Shown piece by piece: positions 5,682 to 13,786 of a stretch of DNA of 13,924 bases. The notes under the pieces were generated by a model. It was given only the letters and a program-made list of their open reading frames with translations, was not told the DNA's origin and searched no databases. The translations under genes and the position numbers were made by a program. The number at the start of each line of letters is the position of its first letter. Position 1 is the stretch's first letter. This DNA is from an uncultured Muribaculaceae bacterium (GTDB lineage: Bacteria; Bacteroidota; Bacteroidia; Bacteroidales; Muribaculaceae). The DNA lies in contig CAJTRC010000064.1 in assembly GCA_910578365.1 (NCBI GenBank), forward strand, positions 1-13,924. The letters run 5' to 3'.

Positions 5682-6377
5682 ATGGCAGTAATTATCAACA
5701 TCGAAACTTCAACAACGGTCTGCTCGGTGGCTCTCACAGCCGAAGGTATGGTACTGAATCACTTCGAAGAATTCGAGGCCCGCAACCACGCCGCCCTGCT
5801 GAGCGACTTCATCAAAGGCTGTCTTGACCACGCAGCCGACCACGAGCTGAAAATCGACGCCGTGGCCGTGAGCATGGGTCCCGGCAGCTATACAGGCCTG
5901 CGCATTGGCCACAGCGAGGCTAAAGGGCTGGCCTACGCCCTCGATATTCCACTTATAGGCATCAGCACCCTCAAGCTGCTTGCCACCAGGGTAATGTTCT
6001 CGACGCTCGACATCAGTCCTGAGGCGATTTTTGTGCCAATGATTGATGCCCGACGCATGGAGGTGTTCACCGGCGCCTACGATTTCTCTCTCGATACCCT
6101 GATGGAACCACAGCCTCTGATTCTCGACGAAAACAGCTATGCCGACCTGCTCGCCACAGGACGCCCCGTGCTGTTCTTCGGCGACGGCAGCGACAAGGCC
6201 CGCCGGATTATCACTGCTCCGAATGCTGTATTCGTGCCCGAGGTGGTGCCGCTGGCCGTAGACATGCTGCCGCTGGCCGAACTGGCATGGAACCTCCGCG
6301 ACTTTCTCGAACCGGCATATTCAGTGCCCGCATATCTGAAATCGTTCCAGGCCACCAAACCTAAAAAACTCATCTAA
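5682..6377 (+). CDS. tsaB: tRNA t6A37 biosynthesis protein TsaB
   Basis: TsaB is the non-catalytic partner of TsaD in the complex (with TsaE) that places threonylcarbamoyl on A37 of ANN-decoding tRNAs. The 231-residue protein has the actin-like/ASKHA N-lobe start IINIETSTTVCSVAL at 4-18, NHAALLSDFI at 35-44, and the family signature MGPGSYTGLRIG at 65-76, followed by KGLAYAL and the GIST segment at 93-96. Length is normal for TsaB (about 225-235) and too short for TsaD. Conservation from residue 4 onwards makes the ATG at 5682 the right start, even though it leaves little room for a leader. It is the first gene of a plus-strand unit divergent from yicC, with fumarase 26 bp behind it. Confidence 0.95.
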   Translation: MAVIINIETSTTVCSVALTAEGMVLNHFEEFEARNHAALLSDFIKGCLDHAADHELKIDAVAVSMGPGSYTGLRIGHSEAKGLAYALDIPLIGISTLKLLATRVMFSTLDISPEAIFVPMIDARRMEVFTGAYDFSLDTLMEPQPLILDENSYADLLATGRPVLFFGDGSDKARRIITAPNAVFVPEVVPLAVDMLPLAELAWNLRDFLEPAYSVPAYLKSFQATKPKKLI

Positions 6378-6386
6378 CAATCATAC

Positions 6387-6402
6387 CGTATAATCGTATA
6401 AT
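6387..6402 (+). repeat. Tandem octamer (CGTATAAT x2) before the fumarase start
   Basis: Two exact copies of CGTATAAT fill most of the 26-bp gap between tsaB and fumarase, ending 1 bp before the fumarase ATG. There is no Shine-Dalgarno sequence here. The A/T-rich repeat is probably the translation-initiation region. Confidence 0.55.
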
Positions 6403-6403
6403 T

Positions 6404-8053
6404 ATGGCAACTAAACCATTTGAATACCAGCCGATGTTTCCGCTCGGACCAGACACCACCGAGTACTATCACCTGACATCGGACTATGTAAAAGTAGAAA
6501 ACTGGGGCGGCCACGAGTTCCTTGTGGTAGACCCCGAGGCTCTTACCGTACTGGCACGCCAGGCTACCCACGACAACGCATTTATGCTGCGCCGCGAACA
6601 CAACGCCATGGTAGCCAAGATTCTGCAGGACCCCGAAGCCAGCGAGAACGACAAGTTCGTGGCTCTGACCATGCTGCGCAACGCCGAAGTTTCTGCCAAG
6701 GGGCAACTGCCATTCTGCCAGGACACCGGCACTGCCATCGTACACGGCGAAAAAGGCCAGCGGGTGTACACCGGCGACGACGACGAAGCTCGCCTTTCGA
6801 AGGGTGTGTATCTCACCTACACCACCGACAACCTGCGCTACAGCCAGAATGCTCCGCTGAACATGTACGACGAAGTGAACACCGGCTGCAACCTGCCCGC
6901 ACAGATCGACCTCCACGCTGCCGATGGCGACGAATATCACTTCCTGTTCGTGGCCAAGGGTGGCGGCTCGGCCAACAAGACATATCTCTATCAGGAAACC
7001 AAGGCTCTAATCAATCCCAAGACTCTGCTGCCCTTCCTGGTTGAAAAAATGAAATCACTGGGCACAGCAGCATGCCCGCCCTACCACATCGCCTTCGTAA
7101 TCGGCGGCACCTCTGCTGAAATGAACCTGGCCACTGTCAAAAAGGCTTCGGTGAAGTACTACGACTCGCTCCCCACCAAGGGCAACGAACTCGGCCACGC
7201 CTTCCGCGACATCGAACTTGAGGAACAGCTCAAGAAAGAAGCCGAGAATCTTGGCCTCGGCGCTCAGTTCGGCGGCAAATACTTCGCACACGACATACGC
7301 GTGATACGTCTGCCCCGCCACGGAGCAAGCTGCCCCGTCGGTCTTGGTGTAAGCTGTTCAGCCGACCGCAACGTTAAAGCCAAAATCAACCGCGAAGGTC
7401 TGTGGATTGAAAAACTCGACAGCAATCCCGGTGAACTTATACCCGAAGAATACCGCAAGCAGGGCGAAGGCTCCGTTGTAAAAATCGACCTCAACCGCCC
7501 CATGCCCGAAATTTTGGCCGAACTGAGCAAGTACCCGGTATCGACCCGCCTGTCGCTCAACGGCACCATCATCGTGGGCCGTGACATCGCACACGCCAAA
7601 ATCAAGGAGCGCCTCGACAAAGGCGAGCCAATGCCCCAGTACCTCAAGGACCATCCTATCTACTACGCAGGCCCGGCTAAAACTCCGGCCGGCATGCCCA
7701 GCGGCTCGTTCGGCCCCACTACCGCCGGCCGTATGGACAGCTATGTCGACCAGTTCCAGGCAGCAGGCGGCTCTATGATTATGATTGCCAAGGGCAACCG
7801 CAGCAAGCAGGTGACCGATGCCTGCCAGCGCCACGGCGGCTTCTATCTGGGTTCAATCGGCGGTCCTGCTGCCGTACTGGCTCAGAACTCAATCAAGAAG
7901 GTCGAGCTCCTCGAATATCCCGAACTCGGCATGGAAGCTATCTGGAAGATTGAGGTAGAAGACTTCCCCGCATTCATCCTGGTAGATGACAAAGGCCACG
8001 ACTTCTTCACTGAAATCAGCCAGAAGTGCAAAGGCTGCGCACTTAATAAATAA
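6404..8053 (+). CDS. fumA: Class I fumarate hydratase (4Fe-4S, oxygen-sensitive)
   Basis: This 549-residue enzyme interconverts fumarate and malate. In anaerobic Bacteroidales it serves the reductive branch that leads to succinate. The N-terminal domain (about 1-340) and C-terminal domain (about 345-549) are fused in one chain as in E. coli FumA/FumB. The three cluster cysteines are present and fall at the same positions as in E. coli FumA: C105 in LPFCQDTGT, C224 in TAACPPYH and C318 in GVSCSADRN. The C-terminal half keeps GPTTAGRMDSYVDQF at 437-451 and CQRHGGFYLGSIGGPAA at 474-490, both typical of the active site. Length and both ends agree with the family. It is likely co-transcribed with tsaB, 26 bp upstream. 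Whether the symbol should be fumA or fumB cannot be settled here. Confidence 0.97.
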   Translation: MATKPFEYQPMFPLGPDTTEYYHLTSDYVKVENWGGHEFLVVDPEALTVLARQATHDNAFMLRREHNAMVAKILQDPEASENDKFVALTMLRNAEVSAKGQLPFCQDTGTAIVHGEKGQRVYTGDDDEARLSKGVYLTYTTDNLRYSQNAPLNMYDEVNTGCNLPAQIDLHAADGDEYHFLFVAKGGGSANKTYLYQETKALINPKTLLPFLVEKMKSLGTAACPPYHIAFVIGGTSAEMNLATVKKASVKYYDSLPTKGNELGHAFRDIELEEQLKKEAENLGLGAQFGGKYFAHDIRVIRLPRHGASCPVGLGVSCSADRNVKAKINREGLWIEKLDSNPGELIPEEYRKQGEGSVVKIDLNRPMPEILAELSKYPVSTRLSLNGTIIVGRDIAHAKIKERLDKGEPMPQYLKDHPIYYAGPAKTPAGMPSGSFGPTTAGRMDSYVDQFQAAGGSMIMIAKGNRSKQVTDACQRHGGFYLGSIGGPAAVLAQNSIKKVELLEYPELGMEAIWKIEVEDFPAFILVDDKGHDFFTEISQKCKGCALNK

Positions 8054-8065
8054 GATGCTGTTTAA

Positions 8066-8133
8066 GAGGGTGTTTAAAAATAATTGAGAAAATTATGCAC
8101 CACCGGATTTTTTCTTTTATTTTTAACAGCCTC
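8066..8133. mobile_element. MITE-like palindromic element, 68 bp, with TAA flanks
   Basis: The left end (8066-8093) and the reverse complement of the right end (8107-8133) align over 27-28 bases with one gap and four mismatches, both starting GAGG(G/C)TGTT. TAA flanks both ends (8063-8065 and 8134-8136), as expected for a 3-bp TNA target duplication of the kind made by some IS5-family (IS1031-group) transposases. Its right end matches the left end of the element at 13787 over about 35 bases, including a CCGGTGG block. It carries no gene and starts 12 bp after the fumarase stop, so its RNA hairpin may also help end that transcript. Confidence 0.6.
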
Positions 8134-8168
8134 TAAACCTTTTTACAGTTTATTCCGTCTAATAGTCA

Positions 8169-8213
8169 AGGAAGTTAAGATATTGGCTTTCCCCAGCGGT
8201 ATCTTAACTTCCT
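8169..8213 (+). terminator. Strong hairpin between fumarase and the macroglobulin gene
   Basis: The arms AGGAAGTTAAGATA (8169-8182) and TATCTTAACTTCCT (8200-8213) are perfect 14-bp inverted repeats around a 17-base loop, with two further pairs outside after one mismatch. It ends 32 bp before the macroglobulin ATG. No long T-run follows, only CGATTTATT, so it is either a poor terminator for tsaB-fumarase or a regulatory hairpin in the macroglobulin leader. I see no TAnnTTTG box in 8137-8245. Confidence 0.5.
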
Positions 8214-8245
8214 CGATTTATTAACCCCCTAATAATCCTATAAAC

Positions 8246-11200
8246 ATGCGAAACCTCATTCTAAGCCTTATTATACTGTTGTTTTGCTCCGGCACTATGA
8301 ACAGCACTATCGCACAGCCCGACTTCGCATACCCTCAGACTGTGATTTCCGATGCCCGGAAACATCTGAAGCAAGCCGGCGACAAAGGCCCCGATGCAGC
8401 TCTTGCCATGCTCGAGATTACAGTTGCAACTCTGGCAATCGACAACGACTCTGTATTTCTTTTGCCTGCCGAAATACATAATCTTGCCGAAAAGCAGAGT
8501 TCCCGTGCTGTAAAATCGCTCCTGCTGCTTATGGAAGCCCAGACTTACCGGGCAATATATAATAACAACCGGTGGAAATACGACCGTACCGACACCCCCG
8601 ACGAGCCATACCCGGCCGATGTCGACAGCTGGAACGGACGCCAGTTTACAGCCCGCATAAATTCACTGGCTGCAGAAGCATACGACCTGGCTTGCTCCGA
8701 ACCGGCTCCGCTCGACGATTACAGCAAACTCATCAGCGCCGACCGGATTGCACTGAGGTATTATCCTACAGTACGTGACTTCGCTGCAGTAAAAGCTCTC
8801 GACCTGCTGCACTTCAGCAACACTGCAGAAGAGGATTTCGCTATAAACTCTATTATTGAAAAAGAAATTTCGCTATGTCCCAAAGGCAGTTACAGCCATA
8901 TCAACTGGCTCTGCCGCCAGATTGACCGCCGCCACTGGGACCAAGACACACTGACCCGACAACTCGAGGCTCTCTACCAACAATACAGCAACGATGAAGC
9001 CGCACGGCAGCTGTTGCTGAAATACTGCGATCAGTTCAGCCGCTTCGACGTAAACGCCGAAACCATAGAGCTCATACGCCGCTCGCTGAGCGAATTTCCT
9101 GAATATTTCAACAACAACGCACTTAAAAACAAGCTGAAACAGCTGCTGCAGCCATGGATTAAATTCGAAGCACCGGCTACAGCCATACCCGGCCACCCGT
9201 TCGAAATCAAAGTCAGTTACGGCAATATCAGTAACCGGGCCGGCATAGTAGTGAAACGCGGCACCGATAGCTCGGACCGGGCCTACACAAAACGCAATAA
9301 TCCCGGCACGGAGGTCGCCCGCTTTGTGGTAAAGGCACAGGAAAACGTACCATACAGCAACACTGCCACTTTCAGCTTCACACCCGACAAAGAGGTGTAC
9401 TATTACGTAGGCTCGTTTATCGACAAGCCGGAGAACCTGCTGAGCTCATTCCAGCCGGTGCTTGTAAGTTCGCTGACTCCGTTCGTTATCAACAATTGCA
9501 CCGAAAACGCAGTAATTGTGGCCGATGCCGCCACCGGCAAGCCGATACAGAATGTGAAAGTGAATATCAAGAATTCATCCACCCGCAACCCCGTGGCTCC
9601 CGCGGCTGCAGGCAAGACCGACGATGAAGGCGCACTGCGTTTCAAGGTGCCGCAGCGCATGCTGAAATCCGGTTCAAACTATCTGTCGCTTACCTTGCGC
9701 GACAAAGTATTTGACTTCGGAGGCCGACTGGGTGTTTACCCCTACCGCAACTATATCGGTAGCGGCAATGACGAACATTCGGCCCTGATATTTACCGACC
9801 GCGCCCTCTATCACCACGGCGACAACGTAAACTGGGCCATAGCCGTGAGCCGCAAAAATCGTAGCAAACATTATACCGGTGTTGCCTCCGACATGCCTGT
9901 AAAGGTATCGCTGTATAACGCCAATGCCGAGTTTGTAGCCGACACGGCTGTAGTGACCGACGCTTTCGGACGCGCATCAGGCTGTTTCGCCCTGCCCGAA
10001 AATATGCTGAGCGGCAATTTCTCGCTCAGAGCGGTGGCCGATAACAACAACATCGGATTCTCGTCGTTCGAGGTCAGCGACTTCAAGCTGCCTAAGTTCA
10101 GCGTAAAAATCGATTCGACCATGCGTGACTACCCCGCCAGCGGCTGGGTGACCATCAAGGGCCGGGCCGAAACCTACAGCATGATGCCAGTGGCCCATGC
10201 CGGCGTACAGGCTGAAATCAAATCGGCCAGCCGACTGCGCTGGTTCATACCGCAACAGACTCTTGGTTATGTATCGGCTGAAACCGATGCCGACGGATAC
10301 TTTACAATCGAGCTGTCCGACAGCCTGCTGTCGCAGACAGCCCTGAACAGCTTCGTGGCAACTGTGAATATAACCGCCGCCGACGGCGAAACCCGCAGCT
10401 GCCAAACCCAATTCACCACCGGCAAGCCTCTCGACATAGTAATCGAAGGGTCCCGCCTCAACACAGCCGATTCGCTGGCTCTGCCTATCAACGTATATGA
10501 TGCCTCCGGCAACCAAGTGCGTCCGGAACTTCGCTGGCAGCTTACCTCCGATAATATGGAAATAGCCTTTGGTTCGGCTATGGGCAACTACCGTGTGGAC
10601 TGGACTGCCATCCCCTCGGGCGACTATACCCTGAAAGTATGGACAGCCGACAGCAGCCTGGCCGACAGCCGTCACAGCGAAGTGTCGCTTTACAATACAA
10701 AACTGGGAACAATGAGCGTGGCAGAACCTCTGTTCGTGCCTGAACGGAATCTGGAGTTTGCCCACGGACATGCCGGCGAACTGCTGTACGGTGCGCCCGA
10801 AGATACATATATTTACATGACTCTTGGTGCCGACAGTGTGCTTGTATCGGTTGAAAGCATATACACCAAGGCCGGGTTCCACCGTCTGAAAGTAACCCTT
10901 CCCGAAGGTTATGAATCGGGACGCCTCACACTGTACGCCGTAAAGGAAGGCAAGCTGCACAGCTATGCCGTGAATGTAAGCGAAAAAGTAAACCGCAACA
11001 TAAAAATCGAGGGAGAAAGCTTCCGCGACCGCATAGCCCCAGGCGATGTGGAACACTGGACCCTGCGACTCACATCTCCCGAAAGCGGCAAGCACCTGCC
11101 CTCGGCAATGATTGCCACTGCGTACAACAAGGCCCTCGAGGCCATGGCTCCGTTGAACTGGCCCCGCAATTTCGACCTTTACCGGAGCTACACCACCATC

Positions 11201-13717
11201 AGCACTGCCGGATACAGCGACCGCGCCTTCATAGGTGCCCCGGATGTTCTCATGCCCGAAAAGACCCGTTGGCTGCAGGAAGTAAATCCGGAAATGCCCG
11301 AATTTATATATCCGATAACTTATTACAGCTCCCTGAGAATACGCGGAACACGCATGATGAAAAGCGCCTCCGTAGCCACAGGCGCGGTAACTGAGCAGAC
11401 CGAAGAAAAATTGTATATGTCGGCGGCGAACGACATGGCTGCGGTAAAAGAAAATTCAGCCGAGGCAGAGATGGGTGAATCCGTGGCAGAAGATGCCGGC
11501 GAGGCTTCGGCCGCTCAGGAGCCGGACTTCGCCTACCGCCCGTCGGAGGTTCTGCAGGCCTTGTGGATGCCGTCACTGGTAAGCGGCAACGACGGTGTGG
11601 TGGAAATCTCCTTCACCGTGCCGCAGGCCAATACCACATGGCAGTTCAATGCCTTTGCATGGGATGAACGCCTCAACAGCGGCACATTCACCCGCGATGT
11701 CGTATCTCAGAAGCCTGTGATGGTACAGCCGAATCTGCCGCGATTCCTGCGTGCAGGCGACAGTGCCACCGTACTTGCAAGCGTGTTCAACAACAGTGAA
11801 GAAGGCGACAGCATAGTTACTGTAGCCGAGGTGTTCGACCCCGCCACAGGCAGTGTGCTTTCAACATCGCGCAGTGCCGTTTACGTAAGCGCCAAGGGCT
11901 CGGCTATCGTATCGTTGCCCGTTGTCGCCCCTGCCGATGCCTCGATAATCGGTTACCGTGTCAGAGCCTCGTTGGGCAAGTTCACCGACGGCGAACAGGC
12001 AGCGATTCCGGTGCTGAGCGCCGACACAGAAGTTTTCGAGAGCCAGATTTTCAGCATGACTGCCAACACCGTTGAGGCCGAAGTTAAATTACCGGCCGCC
12101 GACAAGATGCAGACCGTGCTCGAGTTCTGCTCCAATCCGGCATGGGATGTAATCAAGGCCCTGCCATCACTCTACCAAGGCAATACAAGCACCTCGTACT
12201 CGGTGGCACGACAACTGTTCCAGGCCGCCGCCGGAAAAAGCATCGTGGGTTCCGACCCGCAGATTGAACTCACCCTGCGCCATGCGATGGACAATCCGCA
12301 GGATTCGTCGCTGGTATCGCAGCTCGAGAAAAACGAAGAGCTCAAAATAGCCACCCTGCAGCAGACTCCGTGGGTACAGGCAGCGGCATCGCAGACCGCA
12401 CGCATGGGCCGCCTGCAATTGCTGCTCAACCCCGGATTGACGCAATCGAGCATCGACCGGGCAGTGAAACTCCTGGGCAAATACCGCAACGCCGACGGTG
12501 GCTTCCGCTGGGGCGATTGGAGCGAGGAGTCGAGCGAATGGGCCACATACAACGTGCTGTACACTCTGGGCCGCCTGAATGCCATAGGAGCCATGCCGCA
12601 AAACAAGGAGCTGCGCGCCATAATCGACCCGGCCCTGCGCTATATCGACGGCCAACTCAAGGAGCGCACCACCGATTTCAGTCTTGCCTGGCTGTACACT
12701 CTGCTGCCCGACTGCAAGCCCGCCCTCAAATCGCAGAAAGTAATTGCCGCCACCGTGCAGCAGTTGCTCGAAAGCTGGCGCAAGATGTCGGTAGGTCAGA
12801 AAGCCCGCACCGCCATGATACTCAAGCATAACGGATACCCCAAAATGGCAGGCGAGGTACTGGCCTCGATAGCACAGTTTGCAAAGACAGAAAAAGACGG
12901 CGCGATATACTTCCCGTCGGTTGATGACATCGACCAGTATGCTTGGGTGCTATTCGCCTTTGCCTCGCTTGAGCCGGAATCACAGCTCGTCGACGGCGTG
13001 CGCCAGTGGCTGGTAATGCGCTCGCAGCGCACCGACGCCTTAGGCAGCTGCGACCCCACCGACCTGATTGCCGCCTTTATGCGCAGTGGCAGCCGGTGGA
13101 CCGTACCCGCCACCTTGCCGGAAATACGCCTCGGCGACCGCCTGCTGCAACTGCCCGAAGCCGAAAGCATGACCGGCCACTTTACCATGACAATCGACAA
13201 CAGCGGCAAAGCCGGCAAACTCACCGTCAGCCGCAGCGAACCGCAGACTCCTGCATGGGGCGCCTTGTTCAGCCGCTACACAGGCCGAACCGATAAAATC
13301 GAACCTCATGCCTGCAGCCAGATTAGCATGGACAAGCAGCTGACAGTACTGCGCGACGGCAAGTGGCAGTATGCCGATAAAGTGAAGCTGGGCGAACGTG
13401 TCCGCGTGGTACTGACAATAAATGCCAAAGACGACCTGCAGTTCGTGACCATAAACGACGACCGTGCCGCAGGCCTCGAACCGGTCGACCAGCTTCCGGG
13501 CTATGTCAGCTCGGCCGGAACCATATTCTACCGCGAGAACGGCAACAGCACCACACGCCTGTTCATAGGCTGGCTGCCTCGCGGCACCTACAGCATAAGC
13601 TATGAACTGACAGCCAATATGGCCGGCAGCTTCATCAGCGGCGTTGCCACGGTGCAGAGCCAGTATGCCCCGTCGGTGACCGCCCACAGCGGAGGCTACA
13701 GGCTGACAATAGAGTAA
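8246..13717 (+). CDS. Alpha-2-macroglobulin family protein without thioester, secreted
   Basis: This 1823-residue protein is predicted periplasmic or envelope-associated. Bacterial alpha-2-macroglobulins trap incoming proteases after bait cleavage. Residues 1-23 are a signal peptide (core LILSLIILLFC, cleavage at about TIA|QP). C14 is not in a good lipobox. A helical N-terminal region (about 25-300) of the Bacteroidota type is followed by macroglobulin beta domains from about 306, including FTDRALYHHGDNV at about 515. An acidic, Ala/Glu-rich linker at about 1037-1097 sits where the bait region is expected. The A2M domain (ALWMPSL with W1107, then VPQANTTWQFNAFAWDE) follows. The alpha/alpha-toroid domain (about 1290-1590) contains ADGGFRWGDWS, but the CxEQ thioester site is replaced by NTSTSYS at 1313-1319. 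The last about 220 residues are an MG10-like beta domain. The gene appears to stand alone between two hairpins. A pbpC partner, often adjacent in other bacteria, is not seen. Confidence 0.93.
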   Translation: MRNLILSLIILLFCSGTMNSTIAQPDFAYPQTVISDARKHLKQAGDKGPDAALAMLEITVATLAIDNDSVFLLPAEIHNLAEKQSSRAVKSLLLLMEAQTYRAIYNNNRWKYDRTDTPDEPYPADVDSWNGRQFTARINSLAAEAYDLACSEPAPLDDYSKLISADRIALRYYPTVRDFAAVKALDLLHFSNTAEEDFAINSIIEKEISLCPKGSYSHINWLCRQIDRRHWDQDTLTRQLEALYQQYSNDEAARQLLLKYCDQFSRFDVNAETIELIRRSLSEFPEYFNNNALKNKLKQLLQPWIKFEAPATAIPGHPFEIKVSYGNISNRAGIVVKRGTDSSDRAYTKRNNPGTEVARFVVKAQENVPYSNTATFSFTPDKEVYYYVGSFIDKPENLLSSFQPVLVSSLTPFVINNCTENAVIVADAATGKPIQNVKVNIKNSSTRNPVAPAAAGKTDDEGALRFKVPQRMLKSGSNYLSLTLRDKVFDFGGRLGVYPYRNYIGSGNDEHSALIFTDRALYHHGDNVNWAIAVSRKNRSKHYTGVASDMPVKVSLYNANAEFVADTAVVTDAFGRASGCFALPENMLSGNFSLRAVADNNNIGFSSFEVSDFKLPKFSVKIDSTMRDYPASGWVTIKGRAETYSMMPVAHAGVQAEIKSASRLRWFIPQQTLGYVSAETDADGYFTIELSDSLLSQTALNSFVATVNITAADGETRSCQTQFTTGKPLDIVIEGSRLNTADSLALPINVYDASGNQVRPELRWQLTSDNMEIAFGSAMGNYRVDWTAIPSGDYTLKVWTADSSLADSRHSEVSLYNTKLGTMSVAEPLFVPERNLEFAHGHAGELLYGAPEDTYIYMTLGADSVLVSVESIYTKAGFHRLKVTLPEGYESGRLTLYAVKEGKLHSYAVNVSEKVNRNIKIEGESFRDRIAPGDVEHWTLRLTSPESGKHLPSAMIATAYNKALEAMAPLNWPRNFDLYRSYTTISTAGYSDRAFIGAPDVLMPEKTRWLQEVNPEMPEFIYPITYYSSLRIRGTRMMKSASVATGAVTEQTEEKLYMSAANDMAAVKENSAEAEMGESVAEDAGEASAAQEPDFAYRPSEVLQALWMPSLVSGNDGVVEISFTVPQANTTWQFNAFAWDERLNSGTFTRDVVSQKPVMVQPNLPRFLRAGDSATVLASVFNNSEEGDSIVTVAEVFDPATGSVLSTSRSAVYVSAKGSAIVSLPVVAPADASIIGYRVRASLGKFTDGEQAAIPVLSADTEVFESQIFSMTANTVEAEVKLPAADKMQTVLEFCSNPAWDVIKALPSLYQGNTSTSYSVARQLFQAAAGKSIVGSDPQIELTLRHAMDNPQDSSLVSQLEKNEELKIATLQQTPWVQAAASQTARMGRLQLLLNPGLTQSSIDRAVKLLGKYRNADGGFRWGDWSEESSEWATYNVLYTLGRLNAIGAMPQNKELRAIIDPALRYIDGQLKERTTDFSLAWLYTLLPDCKPALKSQKVIAATVQQLLESWRKMSVGQKARTAMILKHNGYPKMAGEVLASIAQFAKTEKDGAIYFPSVDDIDQYAWVLFAFASLEPESQLVDGVRQWLVMRSQRTDALGSCDPTDLIAAFMRSGSRWTVPATLPEIRLGDRLLQLPEAESMTGHFTMTIDNSGKAGKLTVSRSEPQTPAWGALFSRYTGRTDKIEPHACSQISMDKQLTVLRDGKWQYADKVKLGERVRVVLTINAKDDLQFVTINDDRAAGLEPVDQLPGYVSSAGTIFYRENGNSTTRLFIGWLPRGTYSISYELTANMAGSFISGVATVQSQYAPSVTAHSGGYRLTIE

Positions 13718-13744
13718 GTGAACTTAATATCAGCAGTTTTGTTA

Positions 13745-13786
13745 TAATTCGTGGCAGTCCTGTCAGCACAGAACTGCCACGAATTA
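13745..13786 (+). terminator. Terminator hairpin after the macroglobulin gene
   Basis: The arms TAATTCGTGGCAGT (13745-13758) and ACTGCCACGAATTA (13773-13786) pair perfectly over 14 bp. After one C/A mismatch, four more pairs (CTGT/ACAG) close a CAGC loop. It starts 27 bp after the stop codon. No clean T-run follows because the neighbouring MITE-like element begins immediately. The hairpin is symmetric and could also work for a gene coming from the right. Confidence 0.7.

Noticed and set aside
8246..8320. Macroglobulin as a lipoprotein with C14 as the lipid site
   Set aside because: The residues before C14 are L-L-F, with Phe at -1, which does not fit a lipobox; ordinary cleavage at about TIA|QP is a better fit.
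9977..11095. A 372-codon open frame on the minus strand inside the macroglobulin gene
   Set aside because: It lies wholly antisense to a well-supported gene, is rich in His, Tyr, Phe and Gly as expected of a shadow frame, shows no recognisable domain, and has no promoter or partner gene.
12134..12200. A possible thioester site in the macroglobulin
   Set aside because: The expected CxEQ position after LPSLYQG reads NTSTSYS. It has neither Cys nor Glu-Gln, so no thioester can form.
12167..12829. A 220-codon minus-strand frame, and another at 13040-13687, opposite the macroglobulin gene
   Set aside because: Both are shadows that arise from the codon bias of the plus-strand gene; composition is odd and no motif is visible.
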